DNA of 64,000 nucleotides from DASUPK01 sp963804595 (GCA_963804595.1 CAWDQZ010000007.1:124001-188000), one strand, 5' to 3'; counted from the stretch's first letter, positions 43,775 to 52,787 are shown. Made by a program: numbers and translations. Notes: generated by a model from the sequence alone, not told the origin.

Positions 43775-43799
43775 AGCGGCCTGGCGGCCGCTATCCTGC
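43775..43799 (+). promoter_or_regulatory. rpmB promoter with hairpin and shared 14-nt element
   Basis: AGCGGCC (43775-43781) pairs with GGCCGCT (43786-43792) over a TGGC loop. It runs into TATCCT (43792-43797), which ends 10 nt before ATG 43808. The 14 nt GGCCGCTATCCTGC (43786-43799) recur exactly before rpmF (59364-59377). Confidence 0.5.
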
Positions 43800-43807
43800 C
43801 GCGTCCC

Positions 43808-44002
43808 ATGGCAAAGGTCTGTCACAGCTGCGGCAAGCGCCCCGCCTTCGGCAACTCGCGGAGCCACTCGATGGTCGCGACCCGGCGGCGCTTCAACCCG
43901 AACCTCCAGAAGGTCCGCATCCAGGAGGAGAACGGCACCACCCGGCGCGTCTACGTCTGCGCCCGCTGTCTCAAGTCCAACAAGGTCACCAAGGCCGCTT
44001 AG
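43808..44002 (+). CDS. rpmB: 50S ribosomal protein L28
   Basis: 64 aa. KVCHSCGKRPAFGNSRSHSM, then TRRRFNPNLQKVRI and VYVCARCLKSNKVTKA. The CxxC...CxxC pairs make this a zinc-binding (C+) form. Together with the equally zinc-type L32 at 59385 it may be part of a zinc-reserve set, although no Zur site is evident. The rpmB-DAK2 order is conserved in many bacteria. Confidence 0.97.
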   Translation: MAKVCHSCGKRPAFGNSRSHSMVATRRRFNPNLQKVRIQEENGTTRRVYVCARCLKSNKVTKAA

Positions 44003-44049
44003 CAAGCCTCACGCGATCGCCCCGGGCTCTAGGGTTTGCCTCTCCCCCG

Positions 44050-45675
44050 ATGGCCGATCCCTCGATAGAGCGATTCCGGCGGGTCGTCAGCGCTGCAGCC
44101 GACCACCTGGAGCAGCGGCGCCAGGAGGTCAACGACCTCAACGTCTTCCCCGTCGCTGACGGCGACACCGGCGACAACATGGCGCTCACCCTGCGCGCGG
44201 TGAGCGACGAGCTCGACCGCATCGATGGCCAGCTGGTGGACGAGATCGGACGGACCGAGCTTGTCAACGCGCTGGCGCGCGCGGCCCTGATGGGCGCGCG
44301 AGGCAACTCGGGCGTGATCCTCAGCCAGATCGTCCGCGGGGCGGCCGAGGAGCTCGCCAGCCGCCCCGGTGAGCTCGTCGACCCGATGCTGGTGGCGGCG
44401 GCGTTCGCTCGCGCGGCCGATGCCGCCTACGAGTCGGTTCGGGAGCCCGCCGAGGGGACGATGCTGACCGTCTTCCGCGAGATGGCGCACTCGATCTCCC
44501 GGCGCCTGGCCCACATGGACGCGATTCGCCTCTCGCCCGACACGACGCCCGCCCAGCAGGACGCTCTGCTGGCGGAGCTCCTCGAAGAGGCCGTCCGCGA
44601 CGGTGAGGCGGCGGTGGCTCGCACGCCCGAACAGCTCGAGATCCTGCGCGACTCCGGCGTCGTGGACGCGGGCGCCTATGGCCTGGTCGTGATCCTCGCC
44701 GGCGTCGTCGCCGGCCTGCGCGGCGACACCGCTGTGGAGTCCGAGCTGCAGCACCATGCGCCCGCGAGCTCCACGCGGCCCCACCACGAGGACAGCCGCT
44801 ATCGCTACTGCACGAACTTCATCGTCACGGGCTCCGGCCTCGACAGCCGGTCCTTCGCCCCACGGCTCGAGGAGCTGGGCGACTCGGTTCTGGTCGTGGG
44901 CGACGAGGCCACGCTCAAGATCCACGTTCACACCGACGAGCCGGAGTCGGCGATGGGGCTCTTCGAAGGCACCGGCGAGGTCACGCAGGTGGACGTCGCC
45001 GACATGCGTGAGCAGATCGCCGAGCGGACGAGGCGGTTGCAGGCGGGCCGCTGCGCGGCGGTCGCGGTGGTTTCCGGGCGGGGGATGCGAGAGCTCTACG
45101 AGGGTCTCGGCGCGTTCGTGGTCGACGGGGGCGAGACCTTCAACCCCTCCATCAACGACCTGCTCGCAGCGATCCACGAGGTCCCCTCGGAGGAGGTCCT
45201 CGTCTTCCCCAACAACCCCAACGTGATCATGGCCGCGGAGCGCGCCGCCGAGCTGTCGGACAAACAGGCGCACGTCCTCCCGTGCAACTCGCAGCAGGCG
45301 GGCGTCGCCGCCCTCGTGGAGCTGAACCCGACGGCCTCGCTCACGGAGAACGAGGCGAGGATCAGATCGGCGCTGGAGGGGATCCGCGCAGGTTCAGTGG
45401 CTCCGGCATCCCGCGACGACACCAAGGGCCGGTTCGTGACCGGCGACGCCGTGGGGTTCGTTGCGGATGAGATCGTGGCCTGGGGCGGCGCGGGCTCGAC
45501 CCTGGGCGAGACCATCGCCTGTCTCGCCGAGGGGGCCGAGATCCTCACCGTGATCGCAGGGAAGGGTGCGCCGATCGCGCTCGCCGAGCTCGAGGGCCTC
45601 GCGCCGGACGGGGTCGAGGTCGAGCTCCACGACGGCGGCCAGCCGAACTACTGGTGGCTGTTGGCTGCACAGTGA
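44050..45675 (+). CDS. DAK2-domain (fatty acid kinase FakA-like) protein
   Basis: 541 aa. The N-terminal DAK2 kinase domain has LNVFPVADGDTGDNMALTLRAV and GARGNSGVILSQI (nucleotide and metal site). The C-terminal part (VFPNNPNVIMAAERAAEL, GKGAPIALAELEGLAPDGVEVELHDGGQPNYWWL) matches FakA. In Firmicutes this kinase phosphorylates fatty acids bound to FakB; no fakB gene is nearby. In many genomes it is next to recG; here an insert of about 3.8 kb separates them. Confidence 0.93.
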   Translation: MADPSIERFRRVVSAAADHLEQRRQEVNDLNVFPVADGDTGDNMALTLRAVSDELDRIDGQLVDEIGRTELVNALARAALMGARGNSGVILSQIVRGAAEELASRPGELVDPMLVAAAFARAADAAYESVREPAEGTMLTVFREMAHSISRRLAHMDAIRLSPDTTPAQQDALLAELLEEAVRDGEAAVARTPEQLEILRDSGVVDAGAYGLVVILAGVVAGLRGDTAVESELQHHAPASSTRPHHEDSRYRYCTNFIVTGSGLDSRSFAPRLEELGDSVLVVGDEATLKIHVHTDEPESAMGLFEGTGEVTQVDVADMREQIAERTRRLQAGRCAAVAVVSGRGMRELYEGLGAFVVDGGETFNPSINDLLAAIHEVPSEEVLVFPNNPNVIMAAERAAELSDKQAHVLPCNSQQAGVAALVELNPTASLTENEARIRSALEGIRAGSVAPASRDDTKGRFVTGDAVGFVADEIVAWGGAGSTLGETIACLAEGAEILTVIAGKGAPIALAELEGLAPDGVEVELHDGGQPNYWWLLAAQ

Positions 45676-45676
45676 C

Positions 45677-46438
45677 GTGAGCGACGAGCTGCCCGTCCTC
45701 TGGCAGTACAGCTTTTCGAACTACAACGAGAAGGCCCGCTGGGCGCTCGACTTCAAGGGAATACCGCACCGGCGTCATTCGGTGGCGCCCGGCGGGATCC
45801 GGGGACTGTGGCTCTCGCGAGGGGATCGGACCCTGCCGGCCGTCGATCTCGACGGCGAGCGGATCATCGATTCGACTGCGATCATCGCTGCGCTCGAGGT
45901 CAGGCGAGCGGACCCGCCTCTCTACCCGGCTGATCCGGAGGAGCGCCGACGGGCGCTGCAGCTGGAGGATTTCTTCGACGAGCATGCCGGCCACGACATG
46001 CGCCGTGTCGGCTTCTGGGAGCTCCGCGAGAACCTGGACTACGGGCTCGACTTCATGACCACCGACCAACCGCCGATGAAGGCGCGCCTGGCCAAGGTGC
46101 GACTGCGGATGGCGTTTCCCGTCGTCTGGAGCTACATGAACCGGCGCTACGACTTCACCGAGGCGGCCGTCGAGCAGAGCAGAGGGACGATCGCGTCCGC
46201 CCTCGATCGAATCGAGGCGGAGCGGGACGGCGGCGACTACCTGGTCGGCGACAGCTTCTCCGTCGCGGATCTCACCGCCGCCGCCCTGCTCTATCCGCTG
46301 GTCTGGCCGCCGGAGTTCCCCTACCGGCTTCCTGATCCGCCGCGCTGGGAGTTCCTCGAGCCGATGCGCGATCACCCGGCGCTCGGCTGGATCAGCAGCA
46401 TGTGGCGTCGGCATCGCGGCGCATCGGCCTCCGCCTGA
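45677..46438 (+). CDS. Glutathione S-transferase-fold protein
   Basis: 253 aa from GTG 45677, 1 nt after the DAK2 stop. An N-terminal thioredoxin-like GST domain (LWQYSFSNYNEKARWALDFKGIPHRRHSVAP, with IDSTAIIAALE) leads to an all-helical C-terminal domain ending in DSFSVADLTAAALLYPLVWPPEFP. Cofactor and substrate are unknown, and most actinobacteria lack glutathione, so a mycothiol or other role is possible. Confidence 0.8.
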   Translation: MSDELPVLWQYSFSNYNEKARWALDFKGIPHRRHSVAPGGIRGLWLSRGDRTLPAVDLDGERIIDSTAIIAALEVRRADPPLYPADPEERRRALQLEDFFDEHAGHDMRRVGFWELRENLDYGLDFMTTDQPPMKARLAKVRLRMAFPVVWSYMNRRYDFTEAAVEQSRGTIASALDRIEAERDGGDYLVGDSFSVADLTAAALLYPLVWPPEFPYRLPDPPRWEFLEPMRDHPALGWISSMWRRHRGASASA

Positions 46439-46480
46439 GGCCGCTTTGTCGCCGAAAAGCCGCACGATGGGTGCTTTTGG

Positions 46481-47380
46481 CTAGCCAGGTTGACATCGTC
46501 CGATCGGTACTAAAGGATCGTTCCTCGAACCGGGGCATACCAATGGGGAGAGCCTCGACGACTCGCCGGGTCGGGTTTCATCCGGCAGAACTAGGAGGAA
46601 GGATGAAGAGGGTCCAGATCCGGCTTTGGACTGCCATGCCCTCTCGGCCGCCCGCTCCATCGCCTCGGCGATCTGCGCCTCTCTCCACGGTGACTCCGGT
46701 GGCAGCCGGTCGTCCAGCAGACGAGGCGGCAGGCTCGGCCGTCGCCGTTTGAACTGCGGCAAGAGCGGGATCCCACCCGGAAGCGTCGGCTCTTTCGGCT
46801 GCAGGAGCTCGAACTCCACCAGCAGCCGCTCTCGGTCTTCCTCGATCTCGGCCCAGAGACCGGCGAGGACCTGGTGCAGGGCTAGGTTCAGATCGACGGC
46901 GCCCTGGGCCTTCTGGATGCGTCCCTGGGCTAGCTCAACAATGGCGTGGTAGTAGACGAGCGCCGCGTCGAGATCAGGGGGTCCAGACCACTCACCGAGC
47001 ACCGCCTCGGCTTCGTCAATCGCCTGCTGCTGACCGGCACGTTCCCGGTCGATCGGCTCGACTTCCTCGAGGGCGATCCTGGCGGTCGTCTTGCCCTCAT
47101 CGACCAGCGCCCGGTACTCAGCTAGGTGGCGGTCACGCTGCCGGTCCAGGTCGGAGAGCTTGACCCGCTGGCGTTCAAGCGCTGCCTCACGCTCCCTGCG
47201 TTCGTCTGAGCGCTTGCCGACCTGCTCTTGGAGCCAGCCCTCGACCGAGCCGACGAAGCTGTCCAGGTGGCGCAGAACGTGGGACTCGATCAACTCGGCG
47301 GGGATCGCGGACGCGTCGCAGAGGCCCGTGGCCCGGCGAACATTCGCGCAGATGTACATGCGGCCCTTGGCACGCCGGAG
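46481..47380 (-). pseudogene. Serine recombinase remnant (C-terminal zinc-ribbon and coiled-coil part)
   Basis: On the minus strand, from about 47360 to 46481: MYICANVRRATGLCDAS with the following IPAELIESHVLRHLDSF, then a long charged coiled coil (RREREAALERQRVKLSDLDRQRD, EEDRERLLVEF). This is the Recombinase_Zn_beta_ribbon plus coiled coil of large serine recombinases of phages and transposons. The N-terminal catalytic serine domain and DNA-binding domain are absent; the frame upstream to 47629 does not fit the family. It is a dead remnant, the only trace of a mobile element here. Confidence 0.7.
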
Positions 47381-47604
47381 GTGAGGAGGGGAGCCGACCC
47401 GTTGGTGATCGTCAGGCCCCCCTGAGAGGCGCTCAGGCGCGATCGGCGGCGGCGACGATTCGCTGGCCAGCCCGCGGCCCTCGTGCACCCGCTGCAACCG
47501 GGGTTGGCGCTGTTGACTGCTTTGCATGGAAAGCAGCGGTCTCGACGCACGGGAAACTACCGATGCAAACGAGCCGAGCCACCGTATAGGTTCCCCCCCC
47601 CACG
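47381..47604. other. Residual sequence between recombinase remnant and secreted-protein gene
   Basis: Open frames here do not resemble known proteins; part may be decayed recombinase. A C9 tract ends at 47601, with TAGGTT (47587-47592) 12 nt before GTG 47605, so a promoter with slippage-prone spacing is possible. Confidence 0.3.
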
Positions 47605-48527
47605 GTGTCCAATCGAATAATCCACGCACAAAGGATGCGCCTCCGGGCTGTCGGCTTGGGGCGCTTCACGCTCGCCGCCCCCCTCGCGGCGCTATCGCTG
47701 GCACTAAGCGCCTCGCCGGCGGGGGCCTCGGTGACGATCGGTCAACTAGCCCCCCCTGCGCCACCGGCTGCCTGCAGCAACCCCACGAGTAACGACGTCG
47801 CTCAGCCCACCGTGACCTCGGGGAACCCCTATGTGGTGCCCGCAACGATCACACAGGGCACTGTCACCTCGTGGAGCACCAATGCGGCGACGGGGAGCTC
47901 GCCCGGCTACACGATGAAGATCTTCCGCAAGGTTGCCGACCCGGATACATACTTGGCCGTCGGCCACAGTGGCCCCCGCGTCCTGACTCCTGGGATCCTC
48001 AACACGTTCGCGGCCAGCATCCCGGTGAAGGCCGGGGATTTCCTTGGACTCAACTACAACGATGGCAGCGCCGTGACGAGCGCGTGCCTGTTCAGCGTTC
48101 CGGGTGAGTCATATAGATTCAGGGCTGGCAGTTTGCCGGACGGTCAGGCCGGCGACTTCGGCACCTTCCCTCAGAACCTCAGGATGAATCTCTCCGCCGT
48201 GGTCGAGCCCGCCAACGCCTTCACCCTCGGGCTCGATCACCCGCAATAAGAAGAAGGGCACCGCGACCCTCACCGTCAACAACCTGCCGAACCCCGGCGA
48301 GCTGATCGGCTCGGGCAACGGCGCCAAGGTGGCGGCAGCCGGGGCAAGGATCAGCAAGGCGGTCACAGCGGGCACAGCGCAGTTGCTGATCAAGGCGAAG
48401 GGTAAGAAGAAGAAGCAGCTCGAACCAGAAGGGCAAGGTCAAGCTCAACGTCGCCGTCACCTACACCCCCACCGGCGGCGACCCCAGCACCCAGTCGGTC
48501 AAGGTGAAGCTGAAGAAGAATCTCTGA
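47605..48527 (+). pseudogene. Secreted protein gene with two frameshifts
   Basis: A signal peptide (GRFTLAAPLAALSLALSASPAGA) and an extracellular domain run to a stop at 48249. Past NAFTLG the expected sequence continues in the next frame (ITRNKKKGTATLTVNNLPNPGELIGSG ... LLIKAKGKKKKQL), and then in the third frame (NQKGKVKLNVAVTYTPTGGDPSTQSVKVKLKKNL, stop 48527). Both steps are +1 (one extra base each, near 48230 and 48425). Rejoined, it is about 305 aa ending in a Lys-rich Ig-like repeat domain. Function unknown. Confidence 0.7.
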
Positions 48528-48635
48528 GCGGTGCGCTGGGAGTCCACGTCGGAGTAGCCGCTTTGGACGAAAAGCAGCCATCGGCTGTCACCTCTGGCGC
48601 GCCGGTCAGTGGGACAGTGAGCCAGGAAGACCTCT

Positions 48636-48836
48636 CTACAAACCCGGCGGCCGCCGTCCACACTTCACGCACCTGGTCTCGAGCTCGTCGAGCAAGTAGG
48701 CGGGCGTCCCGCACCGGCACGGCGAGGCGATCATCGGCACCCCACCGATCCGCCACTTCTCCGAGCGGGGCCCGCGGGCGATCACCGTCGCGTCGTTCGC
48801 CATCTCCATGGGACTTGACGCTGACGAATCCGTCAT
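48636..48836 (-). CDS. Small putative zinc-binding protein, 66 aa
   Basis: Ends ASPCRCGTPAYLLDELETRCVKCGRRPPGL, with CxC and CxxC that could hold one zinc. An internal ATG (about 48806) would give a 56-aa form. No family is recognised and no strong Shine-Dalgarno is seen, so its coding status is uncertain. It lies in the accessory insert between DAK2 and recG. Confidence 0.4.
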   Translation of the reverse strand: MTDSSASSPMEMANDATVIARGPRSEKWRIGGVPMIASPCRCGTPAYLLDELETRCVKCGRRPPGL

Positions 48837-48981
48837 TCTGAGGGCGCTTCGAGCAGGCCTGCCCGTTCTCGCTCAGAAGGCCAAGAACCCGGGGGACTAT
48901 GGCGGGGGCAGCTCACCCTCGTCCGGCTCAAGTGACAAGCAGAGGGCTGGCGGCTGAGTTCGGTTTCGCAGGCGGTCGCTT

Positions 48982-49466
48982 CTACCGGTTCTCGGAGCCC
49001 GGCTCGCCCTTGAACGGTCCCACGATCTCCTCGGTGATCCAGCCGCCGTAGTAGGCGCCCGGCTGGGGCGTGACCAGCTCGTCGTCGAGATAGGCGGCGT
49101 CGACGCGGCGGGCATAGAAGGCGAGGTGTCCCTCGAGCTGCTCGAAGCCCGGCTTCGGGTCTGGGTAGAACCAGGCGACTCGATTGGCGCGCTTGCCACC
49201 GGCCTCGGCGTGCACGTAGGAGGCGGTGCCCTTCCACTCGCAGTAGGTGTGTGCGTCATCGCGGCGTCGATCAGAACCTCTTCCCGGACATCGTCGCGCG
49301 GGACGTAGATCGTCGGAGGGCTGGCGGTCTCGAGCACCCGCAGCGCCCGGTCGCTCTCGGCGATCGTCTCCCCGCCGAGCACGACGCGGACATGACGGTC
49401 GAGCGGCTCGACCCGGGGCGGCCGCGGGTAGTCCCAGACGGATTCCTTGGCTCTCTGCGTCTTCAT
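48982..49466 (-). pseudogene. DUF427 protein gene, frameshifted
   Basis: The N-terminal part (KTQRAKESVWDYPRPPRVEPL, VRVVLGGETIAESDRALRVLETASPPTIYVPRDDV) is in one frame and the C-terminal part (TYCEWKGTASYVHAEAGGKRANRVAWFYPDP, GHLAFYARRVDAAYLDDELVTPQPGAYYGGWI) in another. Removing two bases from the ACACAC at about 49250 restores VLIDAAMTHTYCEWKG as one protein of about 160 aa. DUF427 has no established function. The change is either a real microsatellite slip or a sequence error. Confidence 0.75.
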
Positions 49467-49503
49467 GTGGCTCGGTCCAGGGAGGAGCATCCAACGTTAC
49501 GCC

Positions 49504-49509
49504 TAGCCT
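49504..49509 (+). promoter_or_regulatory. -10-like hexamer for recG
   Basis: TAGCCT ends 9 nt before ATG 49519, supporting the long N-terminus used for recG and showing that recG no longer depends on upstream DAK2 transcription. Confidence 0.4.
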
Positions 49510-49518
49510 CTGGTCGGG

Positions 49519-51750
49519 ATGGAGGCCGCACCGGAGCATCAACGCGAACCTGCCGCGGTCTACGTACCGCGAGCGCTGGGAAGCGGCGAGCCGCTTGACC
49601 GCAAGCGACTTCTTCAAGCCCCGCTGAAGACGCTGCCGCGACCCTCGATTCTCGATGCCCCGATCACGAAGCTGCGCGGAGCCGGCCCGAAGCTCTCGGC
49701 TGCGGCCGAGGAGATGGGGATCGCAAGCATCGGCGACCTGCTTCGGCACCTTCCGCACGGCTACCGCGACCGTGCGGAGCCGGTCCGCCTCGCCGAGTTG
49801 CGGCTGGGTGAGGAGGCGACGGTGGAGATCGAGGTGATCCGCGCGAAGGTGCGGCCCACCCGCCGCCGGCGCCTGACCATCCTCGAGGCGGATGTCCGGG
49901 ACGCGAGCGGCCAGGCCAAGGCCGTCTGGTTCAACCGGGCCTGGCTGGCCGACCGGCTCGTGGAGGGCACCCGGCTCCTCCTGCACGGCAAATTCGAGAA
50001 GCGCGGACTGAACGTCTCCGAACACGAGTTCCTCGACGCGGCGCCCGAAGCCGGCCTGCACACCACCGGGATCGTCCCGGTCCACCCAGCGAGCGAGCGG
50101 CTGCGCCCGCAGCGCATCCGCGAGTGGGTCTGGCAGGCGATTCCGCTGGCGAGGCACGCAGTCGAGCCCGTGCCCGGGCGGCTGCGCCGGGAGCTGCGCA
50201 TGGCGGGAGCCGAGGATGCGCTCGTCGCCTCGCATTTCCCCCTCGACGAGCACGCCGCCGAGGCCGCCCGGGAGCGGCTCGCCTTCGAGGAGCTCTTCCT
50301 CTACCAGGCGGCCCTGGTTTCGCGAAGGGGTCGCCGCGTCTCCGGCAAGCGCGGCATCCGGCTTTCCGAAGCCGGCGGCCAGCCCGCGTCGTGGATCGAC
50401 GCACTGCCCTTCGAGCTGACGGGCGATCAGCGGCGGGCGATCGGGGAGATCGACGGGGACCTGACCGCGGCGCAACCGATGCAGCGGCTGCTGATGGGGG
50501 AGGTGGGTTCCGGCAAGACCGTGGTCTGCGTCTACGCGATGCTCCGGGCGATCGAGGCCGGGCACCAGGCGGCACTGATGGCGCCGACTGAGACCCTCGC
50601 CGAACAGCACTTCCGCACGCTGGAGACGCTGCTCGCAGCCCATCATGAAACGGGTTGCTCCTCGCCTCGCTCGGAGCACCCGCGCATCACCGCAACACTG
50701 CTCACCTCGGCGACTCCAACCGGCCGGCGCCGTGAGCTGCTCGACTCGCTCGCGGCCGGCCAGCCCCAGCTGGTGGTCGGCACCCACGCACTGATCCAGG
50801 AGGCCGTGGAGTTCTCCTCACTGGCGGTGGCGGTCGTGGACGAGCAGCATCGCTTCGGCGTCCGCCAGCGCGCCGCGCTCGATACGAAGGGACCTGGTGA
50901 TCGACTCCCGCACGTGCTCCACATGACCGCCACCCCGATTCCGCGCACGCTGTCGCTGACCGCCTATGGCGATCTCGACACCACGGCGCTCAAGGAGCTG
51001 CCGGCCGGACGGCAGCCGACCAAGACTCGCGTCGTCGACGAGGAAAGCCGGCCCGCCGCATACGAGTTCATCCGCGAGCGGTTGCGGGAGGGACGCCAGG
51101 CGTTCGTGGTCTGCCCGCTGGTCGCCGACTCGGAGGCGGTGCAGGCGAAGGCCGCCGAGGCCGAGGCGAAGCGGCTGGCCGCGAACGAGCTGCGGGACTT
51201 CCGCGTCGCACTCCTCCACGGGCAGATGTCGTCCGATCAGAAGGCGGGTGCGATGGATGCATTCGCCTCCGGTGTGGCCGACGTCCTCGTGGCGACGACC
51301 GTGATCGAGGTCGGGATCGACGTTCCGAACGCGACCGTGATGCTGGTAGAGGGCGCCGAGCGCTTCGGCCTATCGCAGCTCCACCAGCTGCGGGGCCGCG
51401 TGGGCCGAGGCGAGCACCGGTCGTTCTGCATCCTCTTCGGCGACCCGGAGTCGGACGCAGCGCGCGCTCGGCTCGACGCGATCGCGAATCAGTCGGACGG
51501 CTTCGCGCTGGCCGAGGTCGATCTCTCGATTCGCGGCGAGGGCGAGATCCTCGGCACCCGACAGCACGGCCTGCCCCGCTTCCGGGCCGCCACCCTGCCC
51601 GAGGACACCGCGCTCCTGCTCGAGGCGCGTCGCAGGGTTCTCGACCTGCGCCAGCGCCACGGCTCGCTGGAGGCCGCGTCGCTCGGACCGCTGATGGACG
51701 AGGCGCGGCGCCGCTTCGGGGATGAGCGGCGCGAGCAGATCGCCGCGTAG
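49519..51750 (+). CDS. recG: ATP-dependent DNA helicase RecG
   Basis: 743 aa. The wedge domain opens ILDAPITKLRGAGPKLSAAAEEMGI; helicase motifs are MGEVGSGKTVV (Walker A), APTETLAEQH (Ia), DEQHRFGVRQR (II), HMTATPIPRTL (III), TTVIEVGIDVPNATVML (V) and QLRGRVGRG (VI). It remodels stalled forks and Holliday junctions. Residues about 377-389 (ETGCSSPRSEHPR) are encoded by the palindromic repeat between motif Ia and Ib; this loop normally carries a short connector. It is followed directly by rsmD. Confidence 0.96.
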   Translation: MEAAPEHQREPAAVYVPRALGSGEPLDRKRLLQAPLKTLPRPSILDAPITKLRGAGPKLSAAAEEMGIASIGDLLRHLPHGYRDRAEPVRLAELRLGEEATVEIEVIRAKVRPTRRRRLTILEADVRDASGQAKAVWFNRAWLADRLVEGTRLLLHGKFEKRGLNVSEHEFLDAAPEAGLHTTGIVPVHPASERLRPQRIREWVWQAIPLARHAVEPVPGRLRRELRMAGAEDALVASHFPLDEHAAEAARERLAFEELFLYQAALVSRRGRRVSGKRGIRLSEAGGQPASWIDALPFELTGDQRRAIGEIDGDLTAAQPMQRLLMGEVGSGKTVVCVYAMLRAIEAGHQAALMAPTETLAEQHFRTLETLLAAHHETGCSSPRSEHPRITATLLTSATPTGRRRELLDSLAAGQPQLVVGTHALIQEAVEFSSLAVAVVDEQHRFGVRQRAALDTKGPGDRLPHVLHMTATPIPRTLSLTAYGDLDTTALKELPAGRQPTKTRVVDEESRPAAYEFIRERLREGRQAFVVCPLVADSEAVQAKAAEAEAKRLAANELRDFRVALLHGQMSSDQKAGAMDAFASGVADVLVATTVIEVGIDVPNATVMLVEGAERFGLSQLHQLRGRVGRGEHRSFCILFGDPESDAARARLDAIANQSDGFALAEVDLSIRGEGEILGTRQHGLPRFRAATLPEDTALLLEARRRVLDLRQRHGSLEAASLGPLMDEARRRFGDERREQIAA
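50650..50683 (-). repeat. Short palindromic repeat, copy 3 (inside recG)
   Basis: Read on the minus strand it is GGGTGCTCC, an 11-nt middle, GGAGCAACCC, GT. It interrupts recG in frame, keeping the frame open, and adds about 13 residues between helicase motifs. Confidence 0.7.
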
Positions 51751-52290
51751 ATGCCCGACCTTCGGATCACGGCAGGCGAGCTGGGCGGCCGGCGGATTCG
51801 GGTGCCAAAGGGTGCTCGTGACCTACGGCCGACGACGGAGCGCGTTCGCGAGGCGGTCTTCTCGATCCTCGGGGACATCTCGGACGCCCGGGTGCTTGAT
51901 CTGTTCAGCGGCAGCGGCGCGCTGGCTATCGAGGCTCTCTCGAGGGGCGCCGCGGAGGCGACGCTGGTGGATACGCGCCCGGCGACGGCCCGCAGGAACC
52001 TGGAGCTCCTCGACCTCGGCGACAGGGGAGAGGTGGTCGGGGCGGACGCGGTGCGCTTCCTCCGCCGGACTCCGCCGGAATCGTTCGATCTCGTGCTCTG
52101 CGACCCGCCCTATAGACTCGCCGACCCCCTTGCCGTCGATCTCGTCCAGCGCATACCGGGGGTGCTCGCCGCGGGTGGCCGGGCGATGATCGAAACCTCG
52201 CCCAAGCGGCCCCTGGACCTCGAACTGCCACTACTCACCGAGCGCACCTACGGAGACACGATGATCAGGATCCATGGAGACCAGCGATGA
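51751..52290 (+). CDS. rsmD: 16S rRNA (guanine966-N2)-methyltransferase RsmD
   Basis: 179 aa. LRITAGELGGRRIRVP, TTERVREAVFSIL, LDLFSGSGALAIEALSRGA (SAM site), and CDPPYRLADPLAVDLV with the DPPY catalytic motif. ATG directly follows the recG stop (TAGATG). It overlaps coaD by 4 nt. Confidence 0.95.
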   Translation: MPDLRITAGELGGRRIRVPKGARDLRPTTERVREAVFSILGDISDARVLDLFSGSGALAIEALSRGAAEATLVDTRPATARRNLELLDLGDRGEVVGADAVRFLRRTPPESFDLVLCDPPYRLADPLAVDLVQRIPGVLAAGGRAMIETSPKRPLDLELPLLTERTYGDTMIRIHGDQR

Positions 52291-52787
52291 GTGACGGGAA
52301 CCCGCGAGTCGCGATCTGTCCCGGAAGCTATGACCCGGTCACGAACGGGCACCTCGACGTGATCAGCCGCGCCGCCAAGATCTTCGACAAGGTCGTGGTC
52401 GGGGTCGTCAACAATCCCGTCCGCAAGGAGAAGACCCTGTTCACTGCGGAAGAGCGCAGGAAGTTCATCGAGGACGCCACGGCGGACCTGGGCAACGTCG
52501 AGGTCGGCGTCATGTCCAACCTGCTCGTCGAGTTCGCACGCGAGCACGACGCGACCGCCGTCGTCAAGGGCCTCCGAGCCATCTCGGACTTCGAGTACGA
52601 GTTCGAGATGAATCAGCTGAACCGCAAGCTCGCCCCGGAGATCGAGTCGATGTACATCTTCGCCTCGGCCAACTTCAGCTTCCTCTCCTCGACCGGGGTG
52701 AAGGAGATCGCCACCTTCGGGGGGGACATCGCCGATCTGGTGCCGGGCCCGGTTGCAAGAGCCCTTGCCGAAAGGCTTGCCCGCTAG
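52287..52787 (+). CDS. coaD: Phosphopantetheine adenylyltransferase
   Basis: 166 aa, the penultimate step of coenzyme A synthesis. CPGSYDPVTNGHLDVISRAAKIFD holds the nucleotide-binding (T/H)xGH motif; VKGLRAISDFEYEFEMNQLNRKL and FLSSTGVKEIATFGGDI are diagnostic. It makes CoA supply part of the rsmD-coaD-plsX-acpP neighbourhood. Confidence 0.96.
   Translation: MSDGNPRVAICPGSYDPVTNGHLDVISRAAKIFDKVVVGVVNNPVRKEKTLFTAEERRKFIEDATADLGNVEVGVMSNLLVEFAREHDATAVVKGLRAISDFEYEFEMNQLNRKLAPEIESMYIFASANFSFLSSTGVKEIATFGGDIADLVPGPVARALAERLAR

Noticed and set aside
46490..46518. TTGACA at 46490-46495 as a promoter
   Set aside because: The best -10 at proper spacing (AAGGAT) matches poorly, and the sequence would drive antisense of the recombinase remnant.
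49519..49640. A shorter RecG start near residue 40
   Set aside because: ATG 49519 has TAGCCT 9 nt upstream like other starts here; no better codon with signals is seen downstream.
48982..50787. A 601-codon minus-strand frame opposite recG
   Set aside because: Only its last 90 residues (DUF427 C-terminal part) are protein-like. The rest is antisense to recG.
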